From contig CM069432.1 of assembly GCA_035610365.1 (NCBI GenBank), forward strand, positions 279,595,482 to 279,659,481: DNA of 64,000 bases, read 5' to 3'. The stretch comes from Aquatica leii. Lineage: Eukaryota > Arthropoda > Insecta > Coleoptera > Lampyridae. Positions 22,912-35,200 of this stretch are shown here, in pieces. Under the pieces are notes generated by a model. The model made no database searches. It worked only from the letters and a program-made list of their open reading frames with translations, and was not told the DNA's origin. The first letter of the stretch is position 1, and every line of letters starts with the position of its first letter. Made by a program: the position numbers and the translations under genes.

Positions 22912-23335
22912 TGTCAACATATATATACCATTCGCAAAGAGAGACCAGAGTCTACAATAAGAATAAAGTTTTAGTATTCTGCATAGTTTTCTTACAAGTA
23001 CGCTATGGCAAAGTAGGTATTTAGCTTTTAATAATTATTAATAGCATGCATTTTATTTTAGAGTCATTCATTTCAGTATTTTTATTTTAAATAACCTTTT
23101 TAGTTTCTTTTTCGCCGTAGCTACTTTACTAACTCTGCCTCTCTTGTTCCTGTACAATTTTATAAGTCCTTTTTCCACCTACTTGGTTTTATGCCTTAGA
23201 AGCGAGGATAAACCGTAAGGCAGGTGCCTCGCTGAACCGCATGCTCTCAAAGCACGTTCGGTTACCTAGCCCATCTAACTGAGTCTAACCAGACTTGTCT
23301 TTTAAATAAACATTTTTCTTTCTCTTACTTATCCT
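22912..23335. other. junction zone between LINE and gypsy integrase core
   Basis: No coding signal. It probably holds the LINE 3' UTR and possibly gypsy sequence. A GGA/TCC microsatellite at 23388-23403 marks the point where the integrase frame loses similarity. Confidence 0.35.
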
Positions 23336-23900
23336 AATTGTGGCGAACTTGTACCAAGCAAGTTCGGGTGGTTTGGCGAATCCACATCCTCCTCCTCCTC
23401 CTCTTTAGGATGTGCCGCACGCCATACGTCGCTAAAAAGTCGCCAAACGCCTTACTAGTGAATGCCAATCCTCTGTCGCTTATTATCCGCCGAGGATACC
23501 CAAACTCACTGAATACATCCTTTAGCTTGTTAATCGCCTCAGTCGACCTTAATATTTTGGTTGGCTTGGCAACCACAAACTTCGTAAACCCGTCGATCAC
23601 CACGAGGATGTACGAGTTTCCTCTTGTGCTTTTCACAAAAGGACCTAAATGGTCGATATGCAACGTGTCGTAGGGTATCGGTCGTCGTTCAATTAGATGT
23701 AAGTAACCTTCGCCTTTTGCACATGCACACCTCAAGCACGATTTAACATACTTACTCCCAAATCCCCTTATTCAAGGGAAGCAAAAAGTCTCCTGTAAGA
23801 GCGCCAAACACCGTACATACCCTGGATGTCCGACATCGTCGTGATGTTTCCGTAGCATCCCAAACCGAGCCATGACCGGCACGTACAACTTGTCGTCGTT
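23336..23900 (-). pseudogene. Ty3/gypsy integrase: zinc domain and catalytic core
   Basis: From high to low coordinates the minus strand gives a decayed HHCC zinc-binding region (KHHDDVGHPGYVRC, then SKYVKSCLRCACAKGEG, about 23880-23715), then the RNase-H-fold core. The first catalytic Asp is in YDTLHIDHLGPF, the second in RRIISDRGLAFTSKAF. The expected third acidic residue in the NGQ.ER segment is absent, because after ATYGVRHILK the frame runs into a GGA repeat at 23400. The remaining C-terminus is found 5 kb away at 18.0-18.4 kb. Confidence 0.85.
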
Positions 23901-24319
23901 CAAAGTACTTCGATATAAGCGCCGCCCCTTTATCTTATAGTTCGCTTTAACGTATTGTAATCTGTACTTTTGGATCCTGCAGCTGTACTGTGAGGAACCA
24001 ATCGTCGTCCGCCATCAACATCACATTAACGCCAGTCCTCACTATCGTCTCGCCAAAAAAGTTTCTACTTAACGCATCTACGTGTTGCATGCACCCGCCG
24101 GATCTGTATTCTACCTCAAAGTCAAACTATTGAATAGTTAGCCACCACCTAGCAATACGGAGCACTAAATCCCGTTTAATGAGGGTTGTCCTTATCGCCA
24201 CGGAATCTGTGACAACCTTAAACCGCACTTCTAAAAAGTAAACCCGAAAGCGCCGTATAGATTCTACAACCGCCAAGGTCTCCAGTTCATAACTATGGTA
24301 CACGTGTTCGGTCGCCGTG

Positions 24320-25610
24320 GTTATCCTACTGTAGTACTCGACAGGTTGCAGTACCTCTGCATCAAAATACCACCAACGCCCGATTTGCTTGCGTCAGTAT
24401 GTAATTCTGTTTCCGCCAGGCTGTCGTACAAGGACAACACCGGTCTCTTAGCCAGACAACCCTTCAATGTCTCGAATGCTTTCTGCTGCTCATCGCCCCA
24501 AGTCCACTCAACGCCGTTCTTAGTAAGATTCGTAAGAGGCTTCGCCAGCACTGAAAAATTCATAACAAATTTCCTAAAATAAGAAACAAAACCAACAAAC
24601 TGTCTAACCCCGTGAACATTAGTGGGAACAGGAAACTCCTCTACGTTACGTCTCGCACCTTTTTGCACATATCTCGTGTCCCAGATATTCTACTCGGTCC
24701 ATGAGGAAAGTGCATTTATCTAGCTTTAGTTTTACACCTGCCCTAGAAATAAGTTCTAACACCGTATCTAACAACTCCAACCCTTGTTGTTCATCGCCGG
24801 AAGGGATTAGAAGATCATCCATATACGCCAAAACCTGATCATACCTAAGATTACTTAACATTTTATTTATGATGCGCTGAAATAAACTGGAGTGTTAGCA
24901 AGGCCAAAAGAAACTAGAAGATACTCGTACTGGCCGTCCGGCGTCACAAAGGTTGTCTTATCCACTGAATTAGTATGCATCGGCACCTGATGATACCCTT
25001 GAGCCATATCTAAAGTAGTAAAGTACCTTTTATTTCGCCAACCGATCTATTTGATCAGATATTAATGGTAGTGAATACCTGTCTTTGGCAGTTATAGCAT
25101 GTAACGCCCAATAATCAACACACAACCGCATATCGCCTTTTTCGGTACCAACACAATAGGACTACCATACGCTGACTGGCTTTCCCGTATAACGCCTGCT
25201 TCTAAAAGAGATTGAACCTTTTGACATACTACTTGACGCTCCGACAATGACAACCTATACGGCCGGTAATATATTGACACATCAGTGGTTAGACTAATTT
25301 CCATTTCACCCAGGCTAGTGGGTCCCAAGTCATCATCGCTTCGCGAAAAACAATGCGCCTGATTTTGTAACAATGTAAACAACCGCCTCTTACAGTCATC
25401 TGATACTTTGCCCACATTCGCGCATGTCAAGACAAGCATGCATGGTTTATTAATACTTTTACATATATTCACCTTTACTAGTGCCTCATCCGCCGGTTGG
25501 CACACATCAGATCGGGACATCAGCCGCCCCTTCTTGAGGGTAAATGGTGTGCCGCCCATGTTGATGATAGACACCTCTTGTACTGCCCCACACGCCAGAA
25601 AGGCGCCCAT
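24320..25610 (-). pseudogene. Ty3/gypsy reverse transcriptase and RNase H
   Basis: The order on the minus strand is the pre-RT segment (25610-25350), then YYRPYRLSLSERQVV and SPIVLVPKK (about 25270-25140), the active site LAYMDDLLIPS at about 24825, the thumb/connection with LKLDKCTFLMDRVEYLGHEI, then VGFVSYFRKFVMNFS and an RNase H-like TELHTDASKSGVGGIL (about 24410-24360). The arrangement is that of a gypsy-type pol. Four or more frame breaks separate the parts, including one between the RT palm segments at 25090-24860. It cannot be functional. The YMDD box itself is intact. Confidence 0.88.
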
Positions 25611-25614
25611 CGGA

Positions 25615-26045
25615 TTACCACTTCGCCGAAGTACTTACATACTCACCTAGTTCGCCATTAAGTACTTCCACTTTCGCCAAAACACTCATTCGCGGTTCGC
25701 AAATAACATCTTCCGCTAAAACCACCGGATGCCGGAGTGGTTCGCCTTCGAGCGTGAATCGCCTAAGAATGCCACTAACGTCATCCTCAGTCGTCAGCAC
25801 CGCCTTGCTGCCTCGCACCACCAGCGCGACGTTAGGACTCTGAATCGCTGGTGACCTAGCAACAATTCGATTCGCCCCATGTCAGACTCAGTTCCTAACG
25901 CCATGATTTGTACACACCCGTTGCTAATGGCTACACCGCCGCCAAACCCAAATAAGGATATGCCAGCAGCAGAACAATCCACAGGTACTGCTAAACGCCT
26001 CACCGTGTGTCTTGCCATAATATTTTGTTTGCTACCGGTACCGCC
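25615..26045 (-). pseudogene. Ty3/gypsy protease region, partial
   Basis: Two frames (26018-25794 and 25821-25615) lie between gag and RT. The first has LFGFGGGVAISNG and a following beta-rich stretch, typical of the C-terminal half of the aspartic protease. The second (RRFTLEGEPLRHPVVLAED) is the linker to the RT. The DT/SG active-site triplet is not visible and may have been lost near 26030. Confidence 0.6.
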
Positions 26046-26719
26046 TCGCCATTGACATACGCCGTCTCTCTAAAAACTGAATCGCTTGGAGTGAGAGTTC
26101 GCCTCTTTGAGCAGTTTGCAGCCCAGTGGTCTGTTCCGCCGCAACGCCTGCACTAGTCTAACCTAGGCTTCGGGCAGTCTCGGTTCATTTGATCGCCAAG
26201 CTCCTGGCAGTTGTAACACCTCACCGTATCTTGCGTCGGTAAGCGTCATTTGATGCCAGCCACACAAATCTTAGACGCCATGGTTCTATCCATCGCCGTT
26301 GCAGGCGCAACCATTTCGCCCACCTGGTAGCTGTCTAGCCCCGCCAGGAAGCCACCGATAATACACGAAACGGCATTTCTGCCTGAAACGCCAACCCTTG
26401 CGCACAATGCTAGTTTAGCATGGTAATATGCAGTCATCGTCTCAGAGTCAATTTTACGCCTCGACATCATTTCCCTGAGCGCGACAGCAAAATCACGCCG
26501 CCGTGGGAACGCTGCTCTCACTTTCGTTTTCCACAGTTCCCATGACAGGTCATAATTCTCAAGGCGCTGATGCCAAGTTTTGGCAGTTCCCGCCAGCTTT
26601 GCTTGTAATATGGTGCTTCGCTGGTATTCGGACCAGCCGTGTATGTCACCCAGCTGATCAATTTTTTGGAGCCACCGTTCCACGTTACAGTCTGGGTTAT
26701 CCGGATCGAAAGGCTCCAC
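26046..26719 (-). pseudogene. Ty3/gypsy gag with CCHC knuckles
   Basis: The capsid part is the 157-codon open frame from 26719: MEPFDPDNPDCNVERWL is a typical gag start, followed by the helical core with TAKTWHQRLENYDLSW and RRDFAVALREMM. Past the frame end at 26246 the sequence continues in another frame as two zinc knuckles: CYNCQELGDQMNRDC (usual His replaced by Asp) and, after a stop, CRRCGGTDHWAANC, a perfect C-x2-C-x4-H-x4-C. Gag, protease, RT and integrase follow in canonical order on this strand. Confidence 0.82.
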
Positions 26720-26804
26720 TACGTCCGCCGAGAAGAATAATCCTCATCTGTTGCTGCAGGGGTCCAGCTCCATGGACTCGCCACACCCACCCGAACTCGC
26801 CGGT

Positions 26805-26845
26805 CCAGACTCCGGACGTGGAAGCCTTCGCTATTACAAGTCAAT
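26805..26845. repeat. short Penelope-like tail fragment
   Basis: GTGGAAGCCTTCGCTATTAC here is identical to 58464-58483, where it borders the Penelope hammerhead pair. The preceding TCCGG is also shared. It abuts the LINE fragment that begins at 26846, so the join is a sharp chimeric junction. Confidence 0.55.
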
Positions 26846-27426
26846 TTGTTGTTGACAGCTCAGCGAGTCAGAATGTCCAGGCGATGTCGTGATTTTGCCT
26901 CTAAGTCACGTTTGTTTTCTGCGGACACTGTGATGGTGATATCATCCGCGTAAGCGAAAATGTCACAGTTATGGGTTAATCTTGTTCTAGTAGAGAATCC
27001 ACAACTACGGTCCACAAGGTCGGCCCGAATATCGATCCTTGTGGGCATCCATTCGTCAGTCGTTTTGTGTAGGAAGAATCAGAAACATTCGTGGAATAAG
27101 TGATCGAGCGACTCGATAAATAACTGCAAATGACGCCCACGGCGTCTGCATGCACTGTTTTAACGACGAGAGCTTCAATTATTGAGGGCCACCATACGTT
27201 ATTGAACGTTCCTGAAATGTCTATAAAAATGCATAGTTTGTACTTGGAGACGTTCGTTTGTACTTTCGTCGAACAAAGCCGAACTGGCTGGGATGGAATA
27301 ATTTTTGTGGAGGAATAATTTGCCAAGTTCAGAAAGTAGCGTAATCGGTGTAATCGTTGTTTGAATTTGTGCGATTTCTTTCGTGAAAGACCAGGTAACT
27401 GAATTGATGTTATTCGTTTCACGCAC
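26846..27426 (-). pseudogene. second copy of the R1/LOA-type LINE, RT palm fragment
   Basis: On the minus strand this repeats the palm region of the LINE at 20.1-22.9 kb: SKYKLCIFIDISGTFNNVWW, then NGCPQGSIFGPTLWT and, after a frame change, DIFAYADDITITVSAENKRD. Unlike the other copy, the catalytic YADD is intact. The fragment ends at AVNNKL, next to a Penelope-like tail at 26845. It lies on the gag side of the gypsy element. Confidence 0.85.
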
Positions 27427-27758
27427 TTTGAAATTGTTTTATTGATTTCACGTTGATTTAAAGAAGTTATTTTACGTTTTTAGATTCATCATTGTCAATC
27501 AATTTTGTAAGTAAAGTTTAGTATTCAAATATTTATAAATTATTACGTTGCTTAAAAATCCGTATTCTGCAATTACCTTAATTTACCATTTTCTTTGTTC
27601 TGTCAAAAATTCCAGTTATAATTTATGTTTCCCTTCCGAAATATTATTGTAATTAAATATATTTTAGCAATTTGTTTATTTTAAGTTTGTTGTATTCATT
27701 GTAGTCATTTTTATAAGTTATTACAGAGTATTATGACTCAGATGTTAACAAATAATCC
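27427..27758. other. AT-rich spacer
   Basis: No gene. A stretch at about 27466-27495 (GAAGTTATTTTACGTTTTTA) resembles 29333-29358, suggesting a shared repeat of unknown type. Confidence 0.35.
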
Positions 27759-28265
27759 TTACGACCGAAATGAAATCATTAAATATTTTGTTGATTTGGT
27801 ACACAGTAAGAAAGGTCGTTTTTGAACTCTACTTTTGCTTTCTGGCTTGGTGTTATTCGCACAATGAAAGAATCGCTTTATTTTAAGGAAACGATTCTTT
27901 CTCATAGAACTATAGACAAGTTCGTTTGTCATGTGATTTTCAGAATCCCAGTAAAATCTTTTGCCCGGTAACGTGTTGTACCCGGTCACTATAAGAAACC
28001 CCAGATTCGATTTAAGTTTGCCGAGAGAAACCTTTGGGTCCTGGAAATTTTTGAAAAGGGCGCGACCTGTTGTTTTTTCTAATAGCGCTCTCATGACATC
28101 ATTATCAAAGAACGCCTCAAGCAATTCTACAGGAGGAACATCTTTATATTTGGGTTACCTGCCAGGGGGAAAATCTAAGCGTTTAGCTTCAATTTCTCCC
28201 TGGATCCACGCAATATTCTTAAAATCAGGATGCTTAAATTTAGACGTATTACTAGTAGCCATCAT
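27759..28265 (-). pseudogene. piggyBac-type transposase, N-terminal fragment
   Basis: From the ATG at 28265 the frame reads MMATSNTSKFKHPDFKNIAW, then a TAA near 28157 followed in frame by DVPPVELLEAFFDNDVM, LGFLIVTGYNTLPGKRFYW and ELVYSSMRKNRFLKIKRFF. The 'GY..LP.K..YW......N..V..SM.R.RF..I.R..H' pattern is typical of DDE_Tnp_1_7 (piggyBac) proteins. The frame ends at 27759, before any catalytic Asp. No TTAA-flanked ends were found. Confidence 0.82.
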
Positions 28266-30200
28266 AGGTAACGGCGCAACTACCTTAGGTGAAGGGGGAG
28301 CTCTAGGAGGTGAGTTGTTGCTTGATATATCGTTGTGTTAATCAATGTCGGCGAACCTCCGATTCTATAGTTGTTTACAAGTTTTACTTCTGCTGCAGCT
28401 CGTAACTGACTAGCAGGTAAATTATCTAAGAGCCCACCACCATCGTTAAGCTGATACATATACACAAGTTGCCACAAATAAGATGCTAATAGTTTCATAC
28501 GATGAAGTGCGCTAAGTCATTTCAGGTATATCAACAGGTGTGTCCCCCAATTTTTTGTAACTCACAGTAAGAGAAATCTAAACGGTGGTTTCAATTTCAT
28601 ATCTAACGCAGGTTAACATAATACGCAACCGGTCTAGTTCCTGTATATAGTGTATGCCTTATTGGTTAGTCATTGGAATTTTCTACAATAATAAACATGT
28701 GCGGGTGAACAAATATGGTATGATAATAAAAAAGAAATTAAATCGCGCTGTAAAATGGAACTGTATCCTTACCCCAGCGAATTTTTCACAACCAACACAT
28801 TCAAAATCATAATTTATTTACTCACTACCAGCGTGGGTAATCTAAGATACTTAAAATGTAGAATCCCTTGGGCATGGCGTTAACACATGTGTTGTTTGCT
28901 TAACATTGAAAACGGAAAAATCATAATTAGTAACGCCTAACTCGTAGATGGCATGACGGGGCAAAATTCATACAGCACGAAAACTATACTAAGATGTTTT
29001 TAACATAACAACAATACTTATATCTTTTAACTTCTTTTTCTTTGTTTTTCGACAGCTAAGATTTTTATTGATTCATATTTCAGATACCGTAAAATACAAT
29101 ATAGTCAATCCACTCAAGGAATATTCATTCTATAACAATACAGCATAGTTTTGCTTTAACAAATTATAACCGCTAAGTTACTCATACAATCGAGACAAAA
29201 ACTCATAGCTTAACAAAATTACCCCTATGTAAGTTAATTTCCACGCTGATACTGTAAACTATGTAGCGATTAAACTATACTCATAATGCTTTCAGGCTTT
29301 AATATCATTTGAGTAATTTTGCAGTAACTTATCGAAGTTATTTTATGTTTTTAAATTCATCTTAATACATAATTATTGTACGTTTTTAGTGCATAAGCAC
29401 TTGAGTCGTTTTGGTCAATTTTATTGCCATAAGTTTCAAGTACATTTTATAATTTATTACTTCCGACAGTCTTTACTAATGAGTTTCCATGATTAAGATT
29501 GTAATTGAATATTGTGCTTTGGATATTTTGCATTTTTGTTATTGTTGCATTTTTTGTCATGAGAGCCGTCGTCAACGGATACGTTCTTTTGCGTGTTGAT
29601 TTAATTGGAATATCTTTGTCTACGTTTTTCTTGTACGGCTGGTCTCTCTCGTAAACATTTACTTGAGAGTTTTCAAATAAGGTGGTGGTAACCGACGTTA
29701 TAAAACAGTTCACTTTCGTTTTTAAAAGCTTCTCACATTTGAAGACTTTGCATATACCTTTTCAACTCGAGAATGTAGTTTGCGGTGGGTTTCATCCTAT
29801 AATATTTAGGTTGTGTTGTCGGAAGGGTTATAAATGGATTCAGTGAAAGTTATTTGAATTTTTCTAGTTCGTATGTTTTACGGTTTCAACGTTTCACTTG
29901 TACCCTAGTTTAATTAACCTATCGAAGAATTTGTTGCGTTAAGTGCTGACTTTGTGTTTTATAATTCCATTTCGCCTAGTGGCGGTTTAAAGAAAATTTT
30001 CCGACGGGCCATTTCAGAAATTTACGAAATGTTTATTTCACGGTTTATTTTGTAGTTTATTTTATTTTAATTTTGTGTTTTTGTTGCGTACAAGGCCGTG
30101 CAATTTAATTTAACTTAAGGTACCATATTGTTACATTTTGTAAATTCAGTTTAAAATCCAGCATTGAGTTTTTGAATATTTAAAAAATCGAATACAGTAT
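28266..30200. other. AT-rich region without an assignable gene
   Basis: Two minus-strand frames, 28280-28498 (72 codons) and 29447-29713 (88 codons), have no family I recognise. The first lies just upstream of the piggyBac-like start and could belong to its flank or to another decayed element. Confidence 0.35.
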
Positions 30201-30214
30201 TACCTGTGGTATTA

Positions 30215-30690
30215 ACGTCAACATCGTTTTTCCATCAACGTGTGGTGCGGTTTGTTAAATAATTATCTTATTAGGCCTCATTTTATTGAAGGACGTCTTA
30301 GTGCTGAAACGTACCTTCACTTTTTGAAAGAAGAATCGCCAAATTACATGGAAGATATTCCTCTGAAAGCTCGTCGTGGCATGTGTTTCCAGCAAGATGG
30401 GACGCCAACACATTTTGGGAGTCAAGTGATGGTGTTTCGTAATAAAAATTTTTCGGAATGGTAGATAGGACGAGGTGGTCCTGTGTATTGGCCAACCTGG
30501 TCTACTGATACGACGCTTTTAGATTTATCTGTGGGGTTGCCTCAAATCTCTTATGTATCGTAATAGTAAACCAAATACCCGCGAAGAGTTGACTGACCGT
30601 ATAGGTGGCAGTAATTAACATTTTGTGATAGTAATGACTCCCAATATATGTGGTAAGTCGAGTCGCGGAACACCCTGTATAATATATACT
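30215..30690 (+). pseudogene. mariner/Tc-like transposase, C-terminal fragment
   Basis: The segment VNVWCGLLNNYLIRPHF, then LSAETYLHFLKEESP, MCFQQDGTPTHFGSQV, WIGRGGPVYWP and NTREELTDRIGG follow the known order of insect transposases of the type 'VWCGI..G.LIGP.FF.G.LTG..YL.FL'. The catalytic Asp is in QQDGTPTHF. The last acidic residue region (SPDL/TPLD) is mutated, reading STDTTLLD. A stop follows W at 30463 and frame changes occur later. The 3' flank has ACACCCTGTATAATA at 30670, a motif often seen at ends of such elements. Confidence 0.75.
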
Positions 30691-30699
30691 AGACGACAA

Positions 30700-31560
30700 T
30701 CACAGTTATAATTTATTTGATTAAACTAAATACGTATCTAAGTTATACAATTTTGTAAAATTAAATTTTGTACTATTCGTCGCAACTTAATTATTTTTAG
30801 TTTACTATTAAACCAAAGTAACTTTTCCGTGGAGTTCGTCGTTCATAATTAATTCACCCAAATCACCAATAACACCACCGTATTCAGTTTTTCCTGTTTG
30901 GACTTTTAAAATTTTTCTGATGTGAGCTATAACAAAAATATAATTTTACTGCTAACGAATATAATCAAAATGTTATATAAAAAAAGATGACGTCGATATT
31001 ATTATAAATTGATCAAATGATAATGCAGTAATGATAATTGCATCTGGCTTGTAAGCACAGATTCTGATATTTGGTAGTTATTGTTACTGAACGTTTGAGA
31101 AATGTGATAAATGGCAAATGAGTGTTGCTGAGTAAGCACGTTTGCACCTGACATATCTAAAAATTGTAAGTTATTTGAGAACTTAAAACTGAAAAGAAAC
31201 GAAAGATACATAATGGTTTCAATAAATCGTTTTTGGAAAAATTATAATTCTGGCGGGATTTAACAGGTGGGATTTTTAAAAATTGCGTGTACTCCACATC
31301 CACATAATTTATTTGATCTAAGTTTTCGAAATTATATACACATTTTCTATCTATTTACTACGTACACCTGAAGATAATTACTTTCTAAGTGTCAATGTCA
31401 ACAGCAAATGCCGAGCTATGGAAAAACAAAAAGTAAATCGTACTTTTAGACAGAGGAGAAGCAAGTAATTGTAGACGGGGGTAATAATACACAAAAGCCA
31501 CAATTCATTCAAACTTCGCGCTCAAATATTGTTTGGGTGTGAACTATACTTCATAGCGTG
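30700..31560. other. AT-rich spacer, no gene seen
   Basis: No coding or repeat signal that I can name. Confidence 0.4.
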
Positions 31561-31564
31561 TATT

Positions 31565-31882
31565 CCCAATCAACAAGGAAACGTTTTTTTAATGTTTTTT
31601 TTAAACGTTTTGAAAAGATATATTTATATGTTTAAAAACATTGCAAAAACGTCTTAATGGCCAAATTTACGTTGCAAGTGCAAAAAACGTTATTTAAATA
31701 TTAAAAAAATGTTTTAGAAAATATGTTTAAAATGTATTTAAAATATTGTAGTATCAATGAATAGGTAAAATATTTTTAAAATGTAACAAAAACATTTTTC
31801 TAAAAAACATTTTTTATTTCAACTATCTTAAAACGTTGTAACGTTTTTAAAACACGAAAAAAACGTTTCCTTGCTGATTGGG
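31565..31882. mobile_element. MITE with 26-bp inverted ends, about 318 bp
   Basis: CCCAATCAACAAGGAAACGT at the left is matched by CCCAATCAGCAAGGAAACGT read inward from the right end, with one mismatch, and the inverted repeat extends a further six T residues. The interior is AT-rich and repeats AACGTTTT and its complement, so the whole element could fold on itself. It has no coding capacity. The flanking bases do not give an unambiguous target duplication. Confidence 0.8.
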
Positions 31883-32284
31883 TTATAGTGAGAATCAAGT
31901 AAAAAACCGGTAAATTGATTTTATTAATTAAATAAGGTTTTAAAGAAAACGGTCTTAGGTCTGAATTGAACACTTAACTTCGCGTTTTCAATTCATTTAT
32001 TGAAAACTGTCATAAACCGAGCTGTCATTGAAATAAAATAAAAATCATAGGTGGTTACAGTAAAGTAGGGTTATATTTCATGACATTTGGTTTTCAATTA
32101 TCTGAAGCCTGTTTCATACAGCAGCATGTCCATTATTACACACAAAAAATTCGAGTTTGAGGAAAATAGTGGAGAGGAAATGTGTTTAATAATGGACATA
32201 CTTAAAACGTACATTTTTGTTGTAGAATATGCTACGAAACTACTTCTTCTCATTTCCTTTTGCCTTTTCAGGCGTCGGATTGTG
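31883..32284. other. spacer, no gene seen
   Basis: AT-rich. A 71-codon plus-strand frame at 32087-32302 overlaps the LINE 3' end and is probably chance. Confidence 0.35.
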
Positions 32285-35200
32285 GGTCACGCCCCTTTTT
32301 AACCCATTTCTTTCATGCTTTTCTATCTCTTGCTAAAGTTTCCATCTCTTCTCCCTTTTTTTCTGTCATGTTCTTCTATCTGGTCTAGTCATTTTCTCCT
32401 TGGCCTTCCTCTTTTTCTGTTTCTTGGTTTCCCTCCTTTCATTATTCTTTTCGTCAGCCGATCGTTATTCATTCTCATGACATGTCCGTACCATAGTAGG
32501 TTCTTTCCTCTTGGTTTGTTTCACTATTCTGTCCATTATTATCAAGAACAAAAAGAGGCTTATGCTGTCCCCTTGCTTTATTCCTTTTCTCATCTCAAAT
32601 TCTTCGGATCTCTGTCTTGCGATTTGTCTTACTGTTTTGAACGTGTTTTTAATTATTTGGATAAGTTGTGTCGGCACTTCTAGTTCTTCCAGGCTATTCC
32701 ATATTGTTTGTCTGTGTATAGTGTCAAACGGTGCTTTCAAATCAATGAATATCAGGTATAGCTCTTTATCCTCTTCCATTGCTCGTTCTATTAGCGTTTT
32801 TAGTATATAAATGTAGTCACTTATCTGTCTTCCTGTTCTGAATACCATTTGTTCTTCTTCAAGTTTGTGATCTACGTATTTTTCAGTATTTTTTTCAGTA
32901 TTCTCGTATATAGTTTTAGTGTGGTTTGGGCTAGGCATATTGCTCTGTAACTTTCACAGTTTGTAGTCTCGTCTTTTTTATGTATAGGAATTATTAGATT
33001 TATTTCCCAGTCTTTGGGGGGGGATTCTGTTCCATCTTCCTCTAGATATTTAAGCATTTCTGGTGTTATTTCGTCTTCTCAACTCGCTTTGCCTAATTCG
33101 TTTTATCGCTTCCTATACTTTTTCCCTTGTTATCTCTGGTACTTCTACGGTGTCTTCTTTATCTTCATTTTTTACATTTAATTCTCCTCTAAATTTCTCT
33201 GAGTAGAACTCTTTCCAGACTTCCATTATTTCTATTATTACCATTTTGAGTTCCTCCTGATTATTTTTTATTGCTTTTATTTTTTTGCTTTTAGCCCTTC
33301 TCAATATTTTTACTATTATCCAAAACTTTCTTGTGTCTGTCTTGAGTTTGTCACTTATTTCTTGTCTAAACTCTTTCGAGCTTTCCTTTCGCTTTTTTGA
33401 TTTCTCGTTTTACTTTGTTCCTTTTTTTTTATCTTGGTCTTTTGTTCGGATATATTTCTTCCAAGCCTGCTTCTTTTGTTTTACTATTCCTTTTATCTAT
33501 TCAGTCCACGATCTTGTTCTTTTTAGGGTTTTATTGATGTTCCTTCTTCCACATACCTCCTCCACTACCTTTAGAGTAATTTCTTCTCTCCAGGTCTTCT
33601 TTCTTTGTGTTCTGTAATAATTTACGAAATTGTTTATTTGTCTTTTCTTGGTACTCTTCTTGTCTTTCCGCTGTTTTTAGTTTGTATAGGGCTATTCTTC
33701 TGTATGTTATTTTTTCACTTTTTTTTACTATTTCTCATATTTTTCCCACTACTAGTCTATGGTTTAAACTAATTTCCGCTTCTTTTTTTGTCTCTATGTC
33801 TTGTATTGTTTCTCTTAGTGTTTGTGTGAATACTATATAATCTATCAAGCTTTTTGCGTTACGTTCTTCTGCCACGAAGGTGTGCTTATCTTCCATTTCT
33901 TGTTTCCGTAATGTGTTTCCTATTAACAGATCATTTCTTTGTAAGAATTCGTTCATTTTTTTCCCGTTACGGTTTACTGTTTGTTCTCCATATTTCCCCA
34001 TGCATCCCATCCATCTATTACGGTCGTTCCCTACTTTTGCATTCCAATCGCCTTGCTCTTGCTTTATTTAGTACTTCTTGTAAATTGTTGTAGAATTCTT
34101 TGACTTCATCTTCTAGTGTACCTTCTATCGGCCCGTATATTTGTATAATGTTTATTTTTTGTTGGAGTTTTATTGTCACTAGTATTATTCTTGAGTGTAC
34201 GTCTTTCCACTTTATTATTCGTTTGTTTAGTTCCTCAGTTATTATTATTCCCGCCCCTTCTTTTGCTCTCTTTCCTGCATCAACTCCAGCGTAGTATATT
34301 ACGTGTTTATTTGTTAATCTTGTGTTTCCTTTTCTCTTCCTTTTTGTTTTGCTCAGCCCCTTATTTGTATTTTGTTGTTATCCATTTTTTTTGCAATTTC
34401 TATCTCCTTCCCTTTGATTGTATTTATATTCCATGTTCCTATTCCAATTTTCTCTGTTTCTACTTTCTTTACTTTTCTTTTTCCTTGTTCTTCTGTCTTC
34501 GTCGTTATTTTTCTCATTTGCCCTTTTCACTTGCCTATTGTCGTCGTCTTTTTTACTTTCAATTGGTTTTCATTTCTTGTTAGTTTTTTGGAATTTGTTG
34601 GTTTCGATTTGTGATATTCCTAAGTGTTTTGTTTAAATCTTCTTTCTGTGAGCCCGACCTTTCTTTTTGTAGGGTGCTCTTTTCTTTGTTCCTTTTTATC
34701 GTTACGTGTTATTACTTCCGGATTTTTTTTTTCATCTTCTGTAATGTCTTCGATGCCCCACTCTTCTCCATTTATTATTAGTTTATTCTTCCTAATTGTT
34801 GCTTTTAGACCTTTTTTCTAGCATCCATGATGTGAGAGATTAGTCGATACTTCTCTTCTTCTGTCTTCTTGTCTAGGTCATCACTCATTCCTATTTTTTT
34901 CTTGTCAATTTCTTTGTGTTCCTCATGATTTCCCATTTTTTAGTATTGTTGTAATCCCCATCTTTACTGGTCTGTTTTCATTTTCTTTTCTCTCCCCTAG
35001 ATAAAATCTATTTCATTTTCTCCCAGTTGAATCTCCATTTTCTTCCTTATTATTTCTAGGACCTTCTCTTTCAGGGTGTCTAAGTCTTCCTCTGCGCTTT
35101 CAGGTATTCCAAAGATTATTAAATTTCTTTTCCTTAGCTCATTTTCTAATTTCTCAGACAGTGAAGCCTGGCATTTTATAGTCTCTTCTAATTTCTTCAT

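Noticed and set aside
33285..34821. Several overlapping plus-strand frames rich in Phe, Leu and Ser that look like membrane proteins
   Set aside because: They are the complement of the A-rich minus-strand LINE; the hydrophobic look comes from T-rich codons.
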